A stretch of 64,000 bases of DNA from Strigops habroptila (Eukaryota; Chordata; Aves; Psittaciformes; Psittacidae), in contig NC_044296.2 in assembly GCF_004027225.2 (NCBI RefSeq), positions 4,446,796 through 4,510,795 of the forward strand. The letters run 5' to 3'. Below, one piece after another: positions 25,501 to 37,803 of the stretch (positions are counted from its first letter, which is position 1; each line of letters starts with the position of its first letter). The notes under the pieces were generated by a model, which was not told the DNA's origin, ran no database searches, and saw only the letters and a list, made by a program, of their open reading frames with translations. Position numbers and translations under genes: made by a program.

Positions 25501-28500
25501 TGCCTTTGCGACATGGATGCTCTCTCCATTTCTAGCAGCTTTGTAGCTGCATGTGCATTGAGTAAGGGGTGATGCAGTGATTTACACCAGCTCTGGTCCC
25601 CGGGGCTGTCGGTACAGCTCAGCTGGGGTTGGGGCTCCACGTGTGGCTCCCTCTGACCGCACAAGATGTAGGCTCTTTCTAATGGCTAAAATCAGGGGGA
25701 TTTTAAGGAAGAGTTCCCTGCACATTCACTGCAACTGTCTGGAGGACTCTGGCGAGCACAGGAGTCTGAACACATATAAATTGTCACCGATCAGAGCCTT
25801 CTTGCCCAGCTTACCTTGCCAATAATTTATTTGATGATGGGAATATTCCCAGAAATATTATGCTTTAAAATCAGGGCCAGCCCTTGCTATCTACAGCTTC
25901 TCAAAGATGAAATCTTGGCCAAGATGCAAGAGAGAATGGCTTCCTGCAGCCCCCCATGCCACAAATGGGGAATAACCAGCCATGGGTGGGGGGAAAACCA
26001 GATGGCTGCTGGCTGAGACACTGTTTGCTGCAGGACAGCTCAGCCTTGGCCGAAATGGGTGCAGATCCAACATTTCTATGGTAATTCAAATTGGTTTATC
26101 ATAAACGTGTGGGAGAACCTGGGGCTGGGTGTAGATGAGTTTGCAATCACCTTCAATCGAAGGCAGAGACGAGAGGCAGGTTGGCCTCAGTGGAGCAAAG
26201 CATTTAACCAGCATAACAAAGAAGAATGCATTTGACATTTTAATCTTGATCCTTACAGTTCTAAATTGCCCTTCAGAGGAGGAAGATAATGTGTGAAGTG
26301 CGGAGCTGCTCCTGGGGACCCACCAGCCCATGAAACACTGACATACTGATGAAGCTGAGTGCCAAAGACCTCGTAAAGCTCGGGGATTTGGATCACCCAA
26401 AGGAGACACTGCGCTGATGGAAGACCTGGCTCAGGAATGGAGCTGAGCAGAGGTAACTGGGCATCTTGGTTTTCCACCTTGGGGAGAACAGGGTGTTTAT
26501 CCAAGCTGGGAATTAAGATCCATCTCTGGAGCTCACTCCCAAGCCCTGCTCGGCTGGTGGGGCACCATGGAAAGGGACGGTGGTCTGGTTAATGGCATGT
26601 TGCTGAGGTGTCCTGCCAAGCACTGCTTTATGAGTTTGTATATACCACAAGTGCCGTGTGGATTTATAGCCCTGTTCATTATTCAAAGCCATCTGGGCTT
26701 TAACCTTCCTCTTACATGGAGCAAGAAAGGTTCAGGTAACAGCACACACATCCTGGGTGCTGAGCTGTTACGCACATCCAGAGGTACAGACGGACAGCAA
26801 GAAAGATAGAAAGGCTAAAGGAAGAAGAGGTGATGCATGGCATGGCAGGGAAGGGACAGGTTTCTGCATGGAGCTCAGAACTGGGGTTCAGCTGAACCCC
26901 CAAATCCACCAGTTCCCTTCTGCAGCCGCTTCCTCCACTGCAGTGCTTTCCTGCACAACTTCTGTTGTTGTTGTGTTTTTTAATGTAGTTGACTTTCAAA
27001 GTAGTCGAGCTGCCAAAGCTGCCCATTTTGCCTGCAGATGCTCTGCATTGGCTGCCTCTAAACCCCTTTAAATAGCCCCAGCTAAATCACAGCTCTGTCA
27101 GGCGATGCTCTATTTAACAGGCGCTGCCCGGCTCACACAGCAGCCGTGGCCCAGGAATCTCCTCCCGAGTCCATTTTCCCAGCAAGTGGCTGCAATAAAT
27201 ACAATCCAGCCAGTTGGTCCTTGCAACGCTCCCATGGCTTGATGACTTCTGCCCAGGATTCGCCAACTGTGCTGCAACCTCCTGCAGATGCTGCCTCCCA
27301 CATCCTGGATGGATGGGGGGGTAGAGGCAGTGATGGGATAACGCAAGGAATGGGATCCAAGTGGAGGTGCAGGCCAGCAAAGGGGCTTGGAGGAGGCGTT
27401 TCCAGAAGGATTTGCCCCGTCAAATCCTCTTCTTGCCCTTGTGCTGTGCAGCAAAAGCAAGGTCCTGCCCAGGAAAGCCCCTGGGTGGTTCCTCGGAGGA
27501 ACAATGAATGCTCCCCCTGCCTTGGCCATGTTCCAGAGCAGTTAATTGCATTCTGCCTGCCCAACATTAATTAATCTGGTGTTGTGCAGAGCCCACTGGG
27601 TGTATCTGAGGGGGAAAAATCCACCACCTCCCACCACAGTAAATAAGAGAGGAAGAGAGAGCCAGGCTGGCAGTTGGCTCCAAAGCTGGGCATTCCCATT
27701 CCCAGCAGGAAGCATCTTGTCAGGATTTGGCCATCTCTTTGTGATGCTGGACCCAGCTCGGTTAGCTCCGACACCACTTTGCTTTCACCTGCGAGGGAAT
27801 GGATCCAAGTCACGCACAGAGGTCACCTCCTAACTTTGATCCCTGCGTCTATTCCCAGGGGAAGGATGCTGAGTACTTCAAGGACCAACTGATGGACAGA
27901 GAGACCCGGGTACCGACTGGCCACCATGGCGGTGCCAGACTGGGCTCACAAGGAGGTCCATGGGATTCGGTGTGGCTGCAGGACTTCATGAGCACCAAGG
28001 GTGGTTGTGCTGTGTAAGGAAACCCTCCCTATCAACTCACGCAATTGCTGGGTAGGAAGGTGGACATTGCTACGCTCCATCCTGCACCCCCCAATGGAAG
28101 TACCTGTGCTTCAGGGGTGGGGAGGTAAAAGAGGAGGCTCACAGGAAGAGGGGTCAACATGCAGGTGAAAAACAAGCCCCAGGTATGTGTTTCTAACAAG
28201 GTGCTCTTGAAGCTGCACAGCAAAGCCCAGAATAATCCCTATCCCCTGCAGAGACCTTCATTGAGGAGCTGTGTGGCTAAGGCCTTCCCCAAACAGTGCT
28301 TGCAGAAGGAGCTGCTAAGGGAAACTCATCCCAGCCAGGCAACAGAACCACAAGGGATGAGACATCCATAGGGAGCAGGCCCCGAGCACATGCCTCCCCT
28401 GCAAGGTTGTTTTTGGGAGGCAGAGCTGTGGTAGGAGAGCCCCTGCTCACACAAAGAGCAGATGCTGGTTATTTTAAACCCTACTGTTAACTCATTAAAG

Positions 28501-28847
28501 CAGCTGTCTGCCATCCCCGGAAGACAAGCAAATTAGGATTCAACTCAACCAAGAGCACAACACACACAAAATATACGTGACCACAGGAAACAAGCCTGAT
28601 CATGCAGATGTGCAGCCCATCAGACACACTGGGTCCCCCACATGCAGCACACACCTTGTCCCCCCACAATGGTGGGATGCTGGAGCACAGGGGCAGAGCC
28701 TTCAGGATCACACAGCAACATCTCAGCACATCAAGTCCCTTTGCACACCTTGGTATAAGTGCCCCATTCCCTGCAAGGTCTCAGCCTTGTTGCCTCATCA
28801 GCAAACGAGGGGAATTTAGCACAGCAAAACCTGTGTCACTCGGATTG
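19505..28847. other. Non-coding, no gene seen
   Basis: Unique sequence with small AT-rich islands (around 21.2 and 21.7 kb) and the candidate element at 25.2 kb. Frames of up to 155 codons show no family features. Confidence 0.5.
25190..25320. promoter_or_regulatory. Candidate conserved non-coding element
   Basis: Unique AT-rich stretch with CACATAAAATATTTAG, TTTTTATGGC and GTAATTAATC. Confidence 0.22.
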
Positions 28848-28989
28848 TAGAATCATAGAACCACAAACTGGTTTGGGTCAGAAGGGACCTTAAAGCTCCT
28901 CTGGTTCCAACCCCCTGCCACAGGCAGGGACACCTTCCACTAGAGCAGGTTGCTCCAAGCCCCATCCAACCTGGCCTTGAACACTGCCA
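28848..28989 (-). mobile_element. CR1 LINE 3'-end fragment
   Basis: Antisense CR1 3' end starting with AGAATCATAGAA, the complement of the terminal ATTCTATGAT repeats. It continues through the same conserved block as the 18.9-kb copy and ends at the TTGAACACTGCCA part. It has a small internal deletion relative to that copy (CCCCATCCAACC against CCCCTGTGTCCAACC). Severely 5' truncated. Confidence 0.93.
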
Positions 28990-29714
28990 CATGCTCTGGT
29001 GAATTCAATGATCATTTCCTGGATAGCCAGAGGTAGCAGCACCAGCACAGCATCCTCCCGTCACTGACAGCACATCTTGTTCAGGCTCAGTTAATAGTTA
29101 AAGGATCCAGGTGGTTATTTCTGACCTCCTGCGAGTGACAGCAGGCTGCTGCCGAGTGATTTGTAATCTAACAGAGACATTAACCTTTTAAAGCGTGTCC
29201 CAGTCTCCCTGGGGCTGTCAAGGGACACTATTGTGCACGGGAACAAAGAGCTCTGGTTATTACTCAGGAGTGAATGGCAGGGATGAGCTTTACATAAGAG
29301 AGATCAATAAAAATATATCAACAGCCCATGCAGGGCACTGGGAAGAGGTGGAGGGGAGCGGGCTGGGAGGAGACACGGCACCGGTCCACCAGGTCACAGC
29401 ATCGTGGTTATTGAGGAGTGGATGAAAAGATGCTGATAGAGCTTTTAATCTCTGCTCAACACACAGGTCCCCAGGGCCGAACACGCGCTGTGCTTCACTG
29501 CTGGCAGGGTCAGGGCCTGCCCTGGTCCCACTGGGCTTCACCAGCCCCATCCCTTCCCCATGACAGGGCTGGGGAACCAACCGGTCCCACAGCACCTCCA
29601 GCAGGATGTGGACCACAGCTCTCCTTCCAGCATGGGAAATCAGAACTGTACTGCTCGCGTGTGCAATGAGTTTGGTGGGTCTCAGTTTTGCTCCCGTGCA
29701 CACCAGCATCTCAC

Positions 29715-29735
29715 AAACCCGTCACTGACGGGTTT
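29715..29735. repeat. Perfect 10-bp-arm palindrome
   Basis: AAACCCGTCA, one C, then TGACGGGTTT. The arms are exactly complementary with a single-base spacer. Confidence 0.85.
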
Positions 29736-30037
29736 AAAACTGAGTGAAAGAACAGAGGGGTTAAAAAAAGCCTGAATTTCTGCAGGGATGCTCCCAACAC
29801 ACAGGGATTGACACTGTCGAATCGATGAGCAGGGAGCCACAGGGAAAGGCTGTTCTATTTCTGGCTGAGAGTTTCCCGTTAGGAAGCATGTAGCACCAAG
29901 TGCAACACATCCAGCCTGGGAAGCAGATGGTCCGTGGAGGTGAGTCCCGCTGTGGTTGTACAGCAAGTCTGACACCCTGGAGAGAAATCCCACAGGCAGG
30001 TGAGGTCCCAAACTCATCCCTGACACAGCTTATGGCT

Positions 30038-30051
30038 GGGGCGGGGGGGGG
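30038..30051 (+). repeat. Poly-G run
   Basis: GGGGC followed by nine G. Confidence 0.85.
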
Positions 30052-32374
30052 AAACGACAACCTGCTCAAACAGTTCAACACAGCAACCCAGATACACCCT
30101 AGCAAAGGCTCAGGATGGTGCCACCAGCCCTTGGAGCAGCATTTGAGTGCCTTTGCCCATACAAAATAATGTGTATTTACTGGATGCGTCTGGGGAGCAT
30201 TAACAGTCTCTTGCTATCTCCAGTCCTTCTGCCAGCCCTGATCTCTCTTCCACTACACAGAGCATTTAAAAACCACCTTGAGGAGGCTCAGAGCTCACCT
30301 CACCTGCCTCAGTACACGTGGGAGAGGAGGATCTGGCCCTTTCCACCAGCAGCCGAGTCCCGCCTGCTATCAGTGAGTAGATCTGGAGTAGGCAAATGAA
30401 GGCGTGAGGCGCAGTGGCTCGTCTGCACTGATTCACCGAGCCGGGTGATTATCTAAATCAGATTAGAGATGCAAAAGAGCCAGAGTGACAGGTACAGCAA
30501 ACAGAGGGGCCACCAGACTGGAGCGGGAACGTGATAACAGCAGGGTGGGGAGGAATGTTTCTTCAAGTCTCTTTGTAAAGCATCCTCCTCCAGCCACGTC
30601 TGGATGTTGTTTTCCAAAGGAACTCTCTTCCCTGCTGGCTCCATTGAGCTCTCCTGTGGAGCAGGAGCAGGGCTCAGAAGGAGATTTCCAGTGCTGCAGG
30701 TAAATCCCTTCCTTTGGGATCCACCATCACATGGTGGCGGTGGAGCATCCAGCAGCCTTCCCTGCACCACAGCTGGCTCCCACGGGAGCATTGCAAGAGC
30801 CCATTACTGCACCTTTCACCCCCAGAGCTCTGTGCCAGCATGGTACAAACTGTGAGCAACTGGAAATCATCCCAGCCTCATCTCCTTGACTTGGAAGGGA
30901 AATAATTATCTAAGCAGCAGGTTTCCTGCAGATGAGTCCATGGTACAGGCTTTACCCCAAGCAGGGTCAAGCAAGAAACCAGGGAAGGAGCTGGGGCTGC
31001 TCCGGTTCCTGCTCTGGCGATACAGCAGGAGACCCAGCAGGAGCAGAGGAGGGAGTTCAGCTCTGCAGGATGTTTGGTGCTGGCTGCACCGAGCCCCAGC
31101 AGCAAAACCAGGGTTGTTTCATTGCTGGGCTTTGCTGAGCAGGAAGTGGTGTGGGGGTCCCTGTTTTCCCAAGGTTGGGAAAATGACACCGTGGGAAAGA
31201 GCCTCCTTGGAAATGTGACCCAAGAACAGCACAAACGTGGCATCTGCATTTGACCCTCAACCTTTGGAGCAGCTCGAGGGAACAAGGTTTGTTCCCAGAC
31301 CTCTCACTATTACAGCATTTGTTTCCTTCTGCAGACCAAACCCCAAAACTTCTATGACATGGGATCATGTTAAAACATCCATTTTGGGCTCAGCCCCTCA
31401 GGCTTTTTGCTGGAGGCTCTTTTGGGTTTTTCCCCCTCAAGCCTCCTGATCAGGATGTAAAAAAAGAGCCACCAAAACACAAAAGCAAACACCATCAAAC
31501 CCAAAACATCTTCACAAAACACCTTGGCTTCAGCTAAACCCCACATCTGACAGGTTCAGAAAGGTGCCAACCAGCTTCAGAAGAGGAGAACAGGAATTCA
31601 TGACCCCTCTACAAGGTGAGCATCACTTTCTTTCCCGTTTGTAGAGCACAGAAGAGAAGATCCCAATTTTCTTCCGTAAATTCCCTATCAGAGGAGCCCT
31701 TAACTAAACCAGGCTGCAAATCTCCCGATTAACAAGCAGGTTGCACCCTGCTTCCTACCACTATAAGCCACTCACACCAATAATACCACCAAAACCAGCA
31801 CAACCCTATGAGGGAACCTGCTTTTTGTACAAGCTGTAACGATCCTTTTGAGTAGCATTAATTTTATTCAAATACCAAGGGAACACTAGAGGAATGGCTG
31901 ATATCTTGGTTCCTGCCTGAATCTTAGGGCAGGAAAATGCTCAGTTAATCTTAGCCAGCCCATGTGCTGCTGAGGCTCCTATTCCTCATGTTATAGACTG
32001 AAAAAATACAAGGCATGAGTCAAAATAAGAAATATATTTTAAAATATGGCATATTGGGGCTTCTTTACTGACAGATACTTGGTGTACTTTGATTTGCTTT
32101 TCCTTGCAAGCTCTCTCTCAACTATTATTCTCTTTCCCAGTGGTGTCATTCTAATCTTCAAACTAAAGCAAAGAAATGGCTCATTCCTTACCTCTGGTCA
32201 GCAGCTCTCCCAGGAGGGTTTCTGCAGCTTCTCAGCAACCACCCACTCAACCAGCAGCCACAAACCCCTCCCAGCCCTGCAGAAGATGTAGCCACCAAGC
32301 AGATGTTATTAATCACCATTAACAGCTCAGGTGCACCATAATGCAGCAACTTTGCTTCATTGGAGACCTTTTCC

Positions 32375-32786
32375 CTCCATATGAAGACAGGCTGAGACTA
32401 TCGGGGCTGTTCAGCCTGGAGAAGAGAAGCTGTATGGAGACCTCAGAGCAGCTTCCAGTGTCTGAAGGGGGCTACAAGGATGCTGAAGAGGGACCTTCAT
32501 CAGGCACTGGAGCGATAGGACAAGGGGTGATGGGTTCAAACTGAAGCAGGGGAAGTTCAGGTTAGATATAAGGAAGAAGTTCTTCCCTGTGAAGGTGCTG
32601 AGGTGCTGGCACAGGGTGCCCAGAGAAGCTGTGGCTGCCCCATCCCTGGCAGTGTTCAAGGCCAGGTTGGACACAGGGGCTTGGAGCAACCTGCTCTAGT
32701 GGAAGGTGTCCCTGCCCGTGGCAGGGGGTTGGAGCTGGATGAGCTTTAAGGTCCTTTCCAACCTAAACCATTCTGTGATGCTGTGA
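32375..32786 (+). mobile_element. CR1 LINE 3'-end fragment, about 410 bp
   Basis: Longest CR1 copy here, in sense orientation. It covers the 3' end of the reverse-transcriptase frame region (CAGCCTGGAGAAGAGAAGCT onward), the GATAGGACAAGGGG block, the GTGCCCAGAGAAGCTGTGGC block and the 3' terminus with the terminal 8-bp units TTCTGTGATGCTGTGA. It belongs to the same general subfamily as the other two copies. The frame is broken, so no protein is expected. Confidence 0.95.
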
Positions 32787-33780
32787 AATAAGAGGGTATC
32801 CCGAGGAATGAACTTGCAGAAGGAGGGGGAAAATAAAATAACTGTAGGTATTTCCCTCCAGATGTGAAGTTTGGTTTGTGGCAATGGCCAAGGGGGAGCA
32901 TGGCTGCCTTGGAATGGAGCTGTGTGCTTGTTACTGAGCTCCTCAGTGTCCTGACCACCATCCAAGACAGGCCATTGTCATTTTTCTCATCCCCTCTCTC
33001 TTCAACGGAATGACATCAGCCTTTTGGGTCTTTTCCGAGTCTCTTTCTCCTTTCTTTTTTGCTCATCACCCTGAAAACTTCAAGCAAAGCTGCCATTTCC
33101 AAATCATCACATGGTGGGTTCCCCATGGTGGCATGCATCATGCTGAGATGTGATGTGACTGGAGCCATAAAGTGCTTTTTTGTAGCTGTCACTGTGGATA
33201 AGAGCACACAGAAGAAGGATTTATGTATATTTTCTGTCCTTTTTCACCCCACTATCCCCTCCAAGCGCCAACTGCTCGAACCAGAGCTTTGATTTAATTA
33301 CACCCTGCTGAGCAAAGACTCCGGTTTAGAAATCAAGCACGAAGGGACGTGTTTTGGGACTCTGCCAGCGTTAAGGGGGATAACCTGACTTCACAGAAGG
33401 AAGAGAGGGTGAAGCAGTGGCCGTCAGCACTCCTTTGGGCACATTACAGTGGTGGAGAGCTGCCGAGGCCCATGAGGCTTTTCAGAGAATCATCCTAATA
33501 AGAGTGTTTGGCACCTGGTTGAACATTCAAAGTCCTGTGTCCTCCTTGTTACTGGGAGGAGCTTTTCTTTACCCTGCTTGCATGGACCCAGCCCAGGGGC
33601 CCAGCCTGGGCTTCAGCATGTCCAATAGACATTGAGGTCTTGTATGGGGGCCTCACACCAGGGACAATTCAGCCTCCAGCTCAGAGGAGCACATAAGGTC
33701 ATTATGAACCACCATAGCTGACCTTCAGGGTTTGCTCCAGCCCTGACCCTTAATGAATACTGCATAATCATTGAGAAGCA

Positions 33781-33815
33781 TACATGCATAAAATATATAA
33801 ATATATGTAGTATAC
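33781..33815. repeat. AT-rich simple repeat
   Basis: AAAATATATAAATATATGTAGTATAC-type low-complexity stretch. Confidence 0.7.
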
Positions 33816-35319
33816 TTGGGGAACAAATACAACACCAGCTACAACTTTGCATCTGGCAGTTGGACTCACTCAACTCTTCATCACCATAGTGTGGTGAGAC
33901 CCTTTTGCTGCACCTCCATCAGCAGCACACTACACTGCACCCTACCAATGGGCATAGACAGGGCTTGGGGTGTGTTATGGAGCCCTTTGAGGCCTTCCAC
34001 GGAAGGGTGGAAACCTCACAGCCACTATGAAACCAAGATGGGGAAACTGAGGCACAGAATTAACTCCTCCCGAAGCCCCAGAAGGATTGATTGCTAAAGC
34101 TGAGCTTTCAGCCCCGAAACACAGTTGGCTTCCTGCACTCGCAGGGTGGTGCTGCCCCTTCTCTTGTGTCCTTCTCTGCATGAATCTGCCCCACAAGATT
34201 ATGGTCTCTGGTGTAACACTGCTGGGGAAGATCCTGCCTGCACAGCAGAGGGGATTAATCTGGCAGATCATTTCCAGACCAGAGCAAGCTGCTCCCCAGC
34301 AGGGATGGCACCTGGGAGAGGTTAATCCTCCCAGGCCCAGAGCTGTGTGATCCAGTGACACCAAGTTTTATGGGCTACATCCAACACTCGCCCATCCCTA
34401 CAAGTGCTGGCACAGCTGGGAGCTGGCAGGAGACCCCGTGCTTGGTCTCTGATTAACCCTGAGGGGCGCCTTGCAAGGCGTCTTGCCGCTTTGTGCTTCC
34501 ATTTCCCCATCTGCAATACAGCTTGCCTCTGTAAAGCAGAGGGAGATGCAAAACTACCAAGTCCATTAAATATTTGCAGTGATTTCTCTGCTGCTATCTA
34601 GTTACCTGTGGTTAAATCCAACCAAGATCCTACCCAGACCAATTCAGCAAGCTCTGGTTAAAGGTGATCTTTGAAATAGCTCACAAGCGAAAGATCCTAA
34701 GAGGTGTAATCCAACCCAACCTGCCAAAGCCATCTCCTACTTTCATGGATTTAATAGAGTTAGAAGCCAGAAGGGTCCATTATAATCTGAAGTTGTGTTT
34801 CTGCTTGGAGAAGTGGAGGGAGGGAATGTGGCTGAGGATCCTGCAGGCTGGAGGGTTGCATGAGAGCAAGTGGAGACAGAAGGTAAAGGCAGCATGGATG
34901 GGGATTTGTGGGATTTGGAAATGGTCAGGAGAGCAGAGATTTGGCCAAGCCCCAACCTCTTCATTGGGTCCTACCACACATCACCCCATTTTCCCTCAAC
35001 AACTGGTCCCCGTTGCCAGTATGAATGGGGACTAAACACTATGGTGGCAGGACTTCAGCCAGCACCACAGCGTGTGGCGGCATCTCCAAACCAGCCAACA
35101 CAGTGGAGCACTTGAGGCTCCATGTAAGCAGCAAGGCAACCTCCAACTTCTTTTCCCCTAGAGGTATAAAAGGGGCTTACACCTTCCCCCACCCAAATTT
35201 TACTTCCTTTTCCCCTCCTGGTCTCCTGCAAATGATGAACCTGAAGACGTCACCTTGTGTCCCACGCTGAGCCCAGAGCCTGCAATGTACTCGGTGCCAT
35301 TAACAGGTTTGGCTTAAGT

Positions 35320-35600
35320 CTGCTCTGATGAAGCCGAACAAAAACGAGCTCAGGAGGAGTTGAATTTTCCAAGCTTTAGACAAAAAGGATTCATTTAAAG
35401 CCTTTAAAAGATTTAGCCCACTTTACAGCTCCTTCCAGAGACGGGTGTTGTGCTCTTTAAATAGGAGACATGTTTTAAAGCTCCTGCCATCATTTATTAA
35501 ATTAGCCTCAGACTTGCAAATGCAGCTCCCTCTTATTGAATCTTGTAATATTTATTTGCCAAGTTGTGATATTTGAATCTGCACGTTACGTGTATTGGGG
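35320..35600. promoter_or_regulatory. Candidate conserved non-coding element
   Basis: Unique block with TTTAAAGCCTTTAAAAG, CTCTTTAAATAGG, TTTATTAAATTAGCC and TGTAATATTTATTTGCC motifs (MEF2-, forkhead- and homeodomain-like). No frame or TE. Confidence 0.3.
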
Positions 35601-35974
35601 GAAGAAGGAGGTGATGGGGAAGGCGTGAGGGGACGGGGGAAGGAAACCACTTCTACTGTAAGTTGTGTAAATACATTTGCACATCCCAAGAGGGGTAAGG
35701 AAAAGGTATTGTAATTAAAATGACTGCCAGGGTATTTTAAACAAGGGAGAATAAATAGACTTTTCTCTGCATGGCACAGGCTCCTTTAACTTGGAAACTT
35801 CGTGACAGAAGATGATTAAAAATATCTTATGGCGTGTCTGAAATCTGCAAGCTTTGATGAGAAAAATGTTCTTGGGAATGAAAGGAGATCAAGTGAAGGA
35901 GGAACAGGCTCCTACACAGTGTTTTATAGACTCAATTCATGACTGCAGATGTCGCAGAAAATAATAATAAAAAA

Positions 35975-36017
35975 GCTTTTTTCTTTTTTTTCTCCCCCCC
36001 CCCCCCCTTTTTTTTTT
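35975..36017. repeat. Polypyrimidine tract with C14 and T10 runs
   Basis: CTTTTTTCTTTTTTTTCT is followed by a run of 14 C and then 10 T. It follows a run of AAT triplets and A's (35958-35974). A homopurine-homopyrimidine tract of this kind can form triplex DNA and is a common assembly error site. Confidence 0.9.
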
Positions 36018-36308
36018 CTACTTAACAGAACAGGAATAAAATACCCACAGGGGCTCCTGTAGTGAGAAGATCCCTTTACTCCAACTCTCAGAGCAGCAGC
36101 GTTTAGTACCAATGAGAGGATGCTCCAGGAAATCACGGCAGTGGCTGAGGAGCTGCAGAGCCCTCACCTAGAGATGTCACCCCCGAGTCAGAGAGGGTGC
36201 AGGGCTGGCCTTGGTACCCCACATACTGCCCAGGGCCACCAGGCAGCCTGTCCCTGCTAAAGTAAAGCTCTTTCATCTCTTCCAAGTTCAGCCCTGGCGA
36301 GCTGCTTT

Positions 36309-36345
36309 GCCCTTAACATAGCCCCAAATAGCCCTTAACATAGCT
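36309..36345. repeat. 22-bp-period tandem duplication
   Basis: GCCCTTAACATAGC occurs at 36309 and again at 36331. A small local duplication. Confidence 0.75.
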
Positions 36346-36816
36346 ACTGCAGAAGCAGCAGGGGTGGGGAGAGATGCAGCCAAACACAGCCACTGCGTCC
36401 CCCCAAACATGTGATGATGGAATTGGGGCCCATGGCGGGGAGATTTGGGGGTTGCTGCAGGCAGGGGATTCTCAAAGCATGCAAGGGACTCCCCTGGGGG
36501 ATCAAACCATTCCTGCAAGGGCAGCTGAGCTTTGCAGGGTTAAAGCAATGACTGGGAAGAGGCAGCAGCATCCTGGAGAGGAGGCAGCTGGGACGGAGGA
36601 ATCTGGATGTGTCTGGGACTTCAGGGACCATTCCAGGAGCCAGAGCTGTGCCGTGAGCTGTGTTAATCCGTCACCATTGCTCATGTCCCACTCTACTGGC
36701 CTGGATGAGCTGGAAATGCTCCAAACACTTTCCTTCTTTTTGTATCTGCTTGGGAAATTTTACTACAAAACAGCTTTGCCTTAAGGAGGAGATCAATAAG
36801 GAAAAGGAAAACAGAG

Positions 36817-36829
36817 AAAAAAAAAAAAA
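36817..36829 (+). repeat. Poly-A run
   Basis: Thirteen A within a purine-rich stretch (36780-36860). No retrocopy was recognised upstream of it. Confidence 0.8.
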
Positions 36830-37793
36830 GGAGAAAAAGAGTAAAAGAGTTAAAGAGATTGAAAACCCCCTTGATCAGAAGCGCTGCAACACAAATACTC
36901 TCCCTGAGCTGGCAACATCCCAGCTTCGGTGGATGAAACTCCCTGTAACCTCAGCCCTGCCCTGAGGTGAGCTGGGGTAACACCTCGCCAATAGGTTCTC
37001 TGAAGCTCTCCAGACTGGGAGTGCCTGATTTGCAGAATGAGCTACTTCAGAGCATTTTGATCAGGCTTCTTTTTTTCTTGTTTAATGATTCTAATTTTTC
37101 TATCGCTCAGAGCCCTGGACCTGGTAACCAGGGAAACTCAGCTTCACAGGCAGAGGGAGTCGAAAACACAGGAGCACCACCACCAACTGCAGAATCTAAT
37201 CATCTCCCCTAACTGTGACATTAAGAACCATCTGATGATGCATAGCTGAAAGAAGAGCTTAGTGTTTGCTTCATAAAACACTCTCCTTCATATAAGGGTG
37301 TGCTTTAACTGGGGCCCCACGATGCCCCCGTCTGAGGGGGCTGGCTCAAGGCACACAGGGAAAAGCATCCCTAGAAGTTCCTGACACTCTCTCCTCCTGC
37401 CCAAGACAGGAAAGTAAGGTAGAAAATAGGAAAAATTCTGGAAAAAAATAGCACCAGAGTAGGTTCTTCCTGTGCAAACACTCGACAAAGAGCCTGTGCC
37501 TCAGTTTCCCCTCATCTGCATGAGTCATCTACAGAGCAGCAGGGAGCAGCTCTCTCTTGCTGGGAGGCACAAGCTGCTGCAAGCCTCTTCCAGAGGGGCC
37601 CAGAGCTGCGCTGAGAAGTGACCCCATCACTGCTTGCTGAGGGCAGCTGGGGAATTAAAATGGGCAGCATCTGGTCTTGCTGACTGCTGGCACAGTTGCC
37701 CCTTGCTCCTCAGCTTCAGAGACCTCAGGATAAACCTCCCTTCTTTCCAGCACTGCTCTTATCCCGTTTTTCTCCAGCAAATTAACTTGTCTT

Positions 37794-37803
37794 CCCCCCC
37801 CCC
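37794..37803 (+). repeat. Poly-C run
   Basis: Ten C in a CT-rich context. Confidence 0.8.

Noticed and set aside
32411..32689. 92-codon - strand frame
   Set aside because: Lies entirely within the sense CR1 copy, read on the wrong strand.
37120..37132. CCTGGTAACCAGG palindrome considered as an RFX or grainyhead-type site
   Set aside because: Only 6-bp arms, expected by chance in 64 kb, and no nearby gene.
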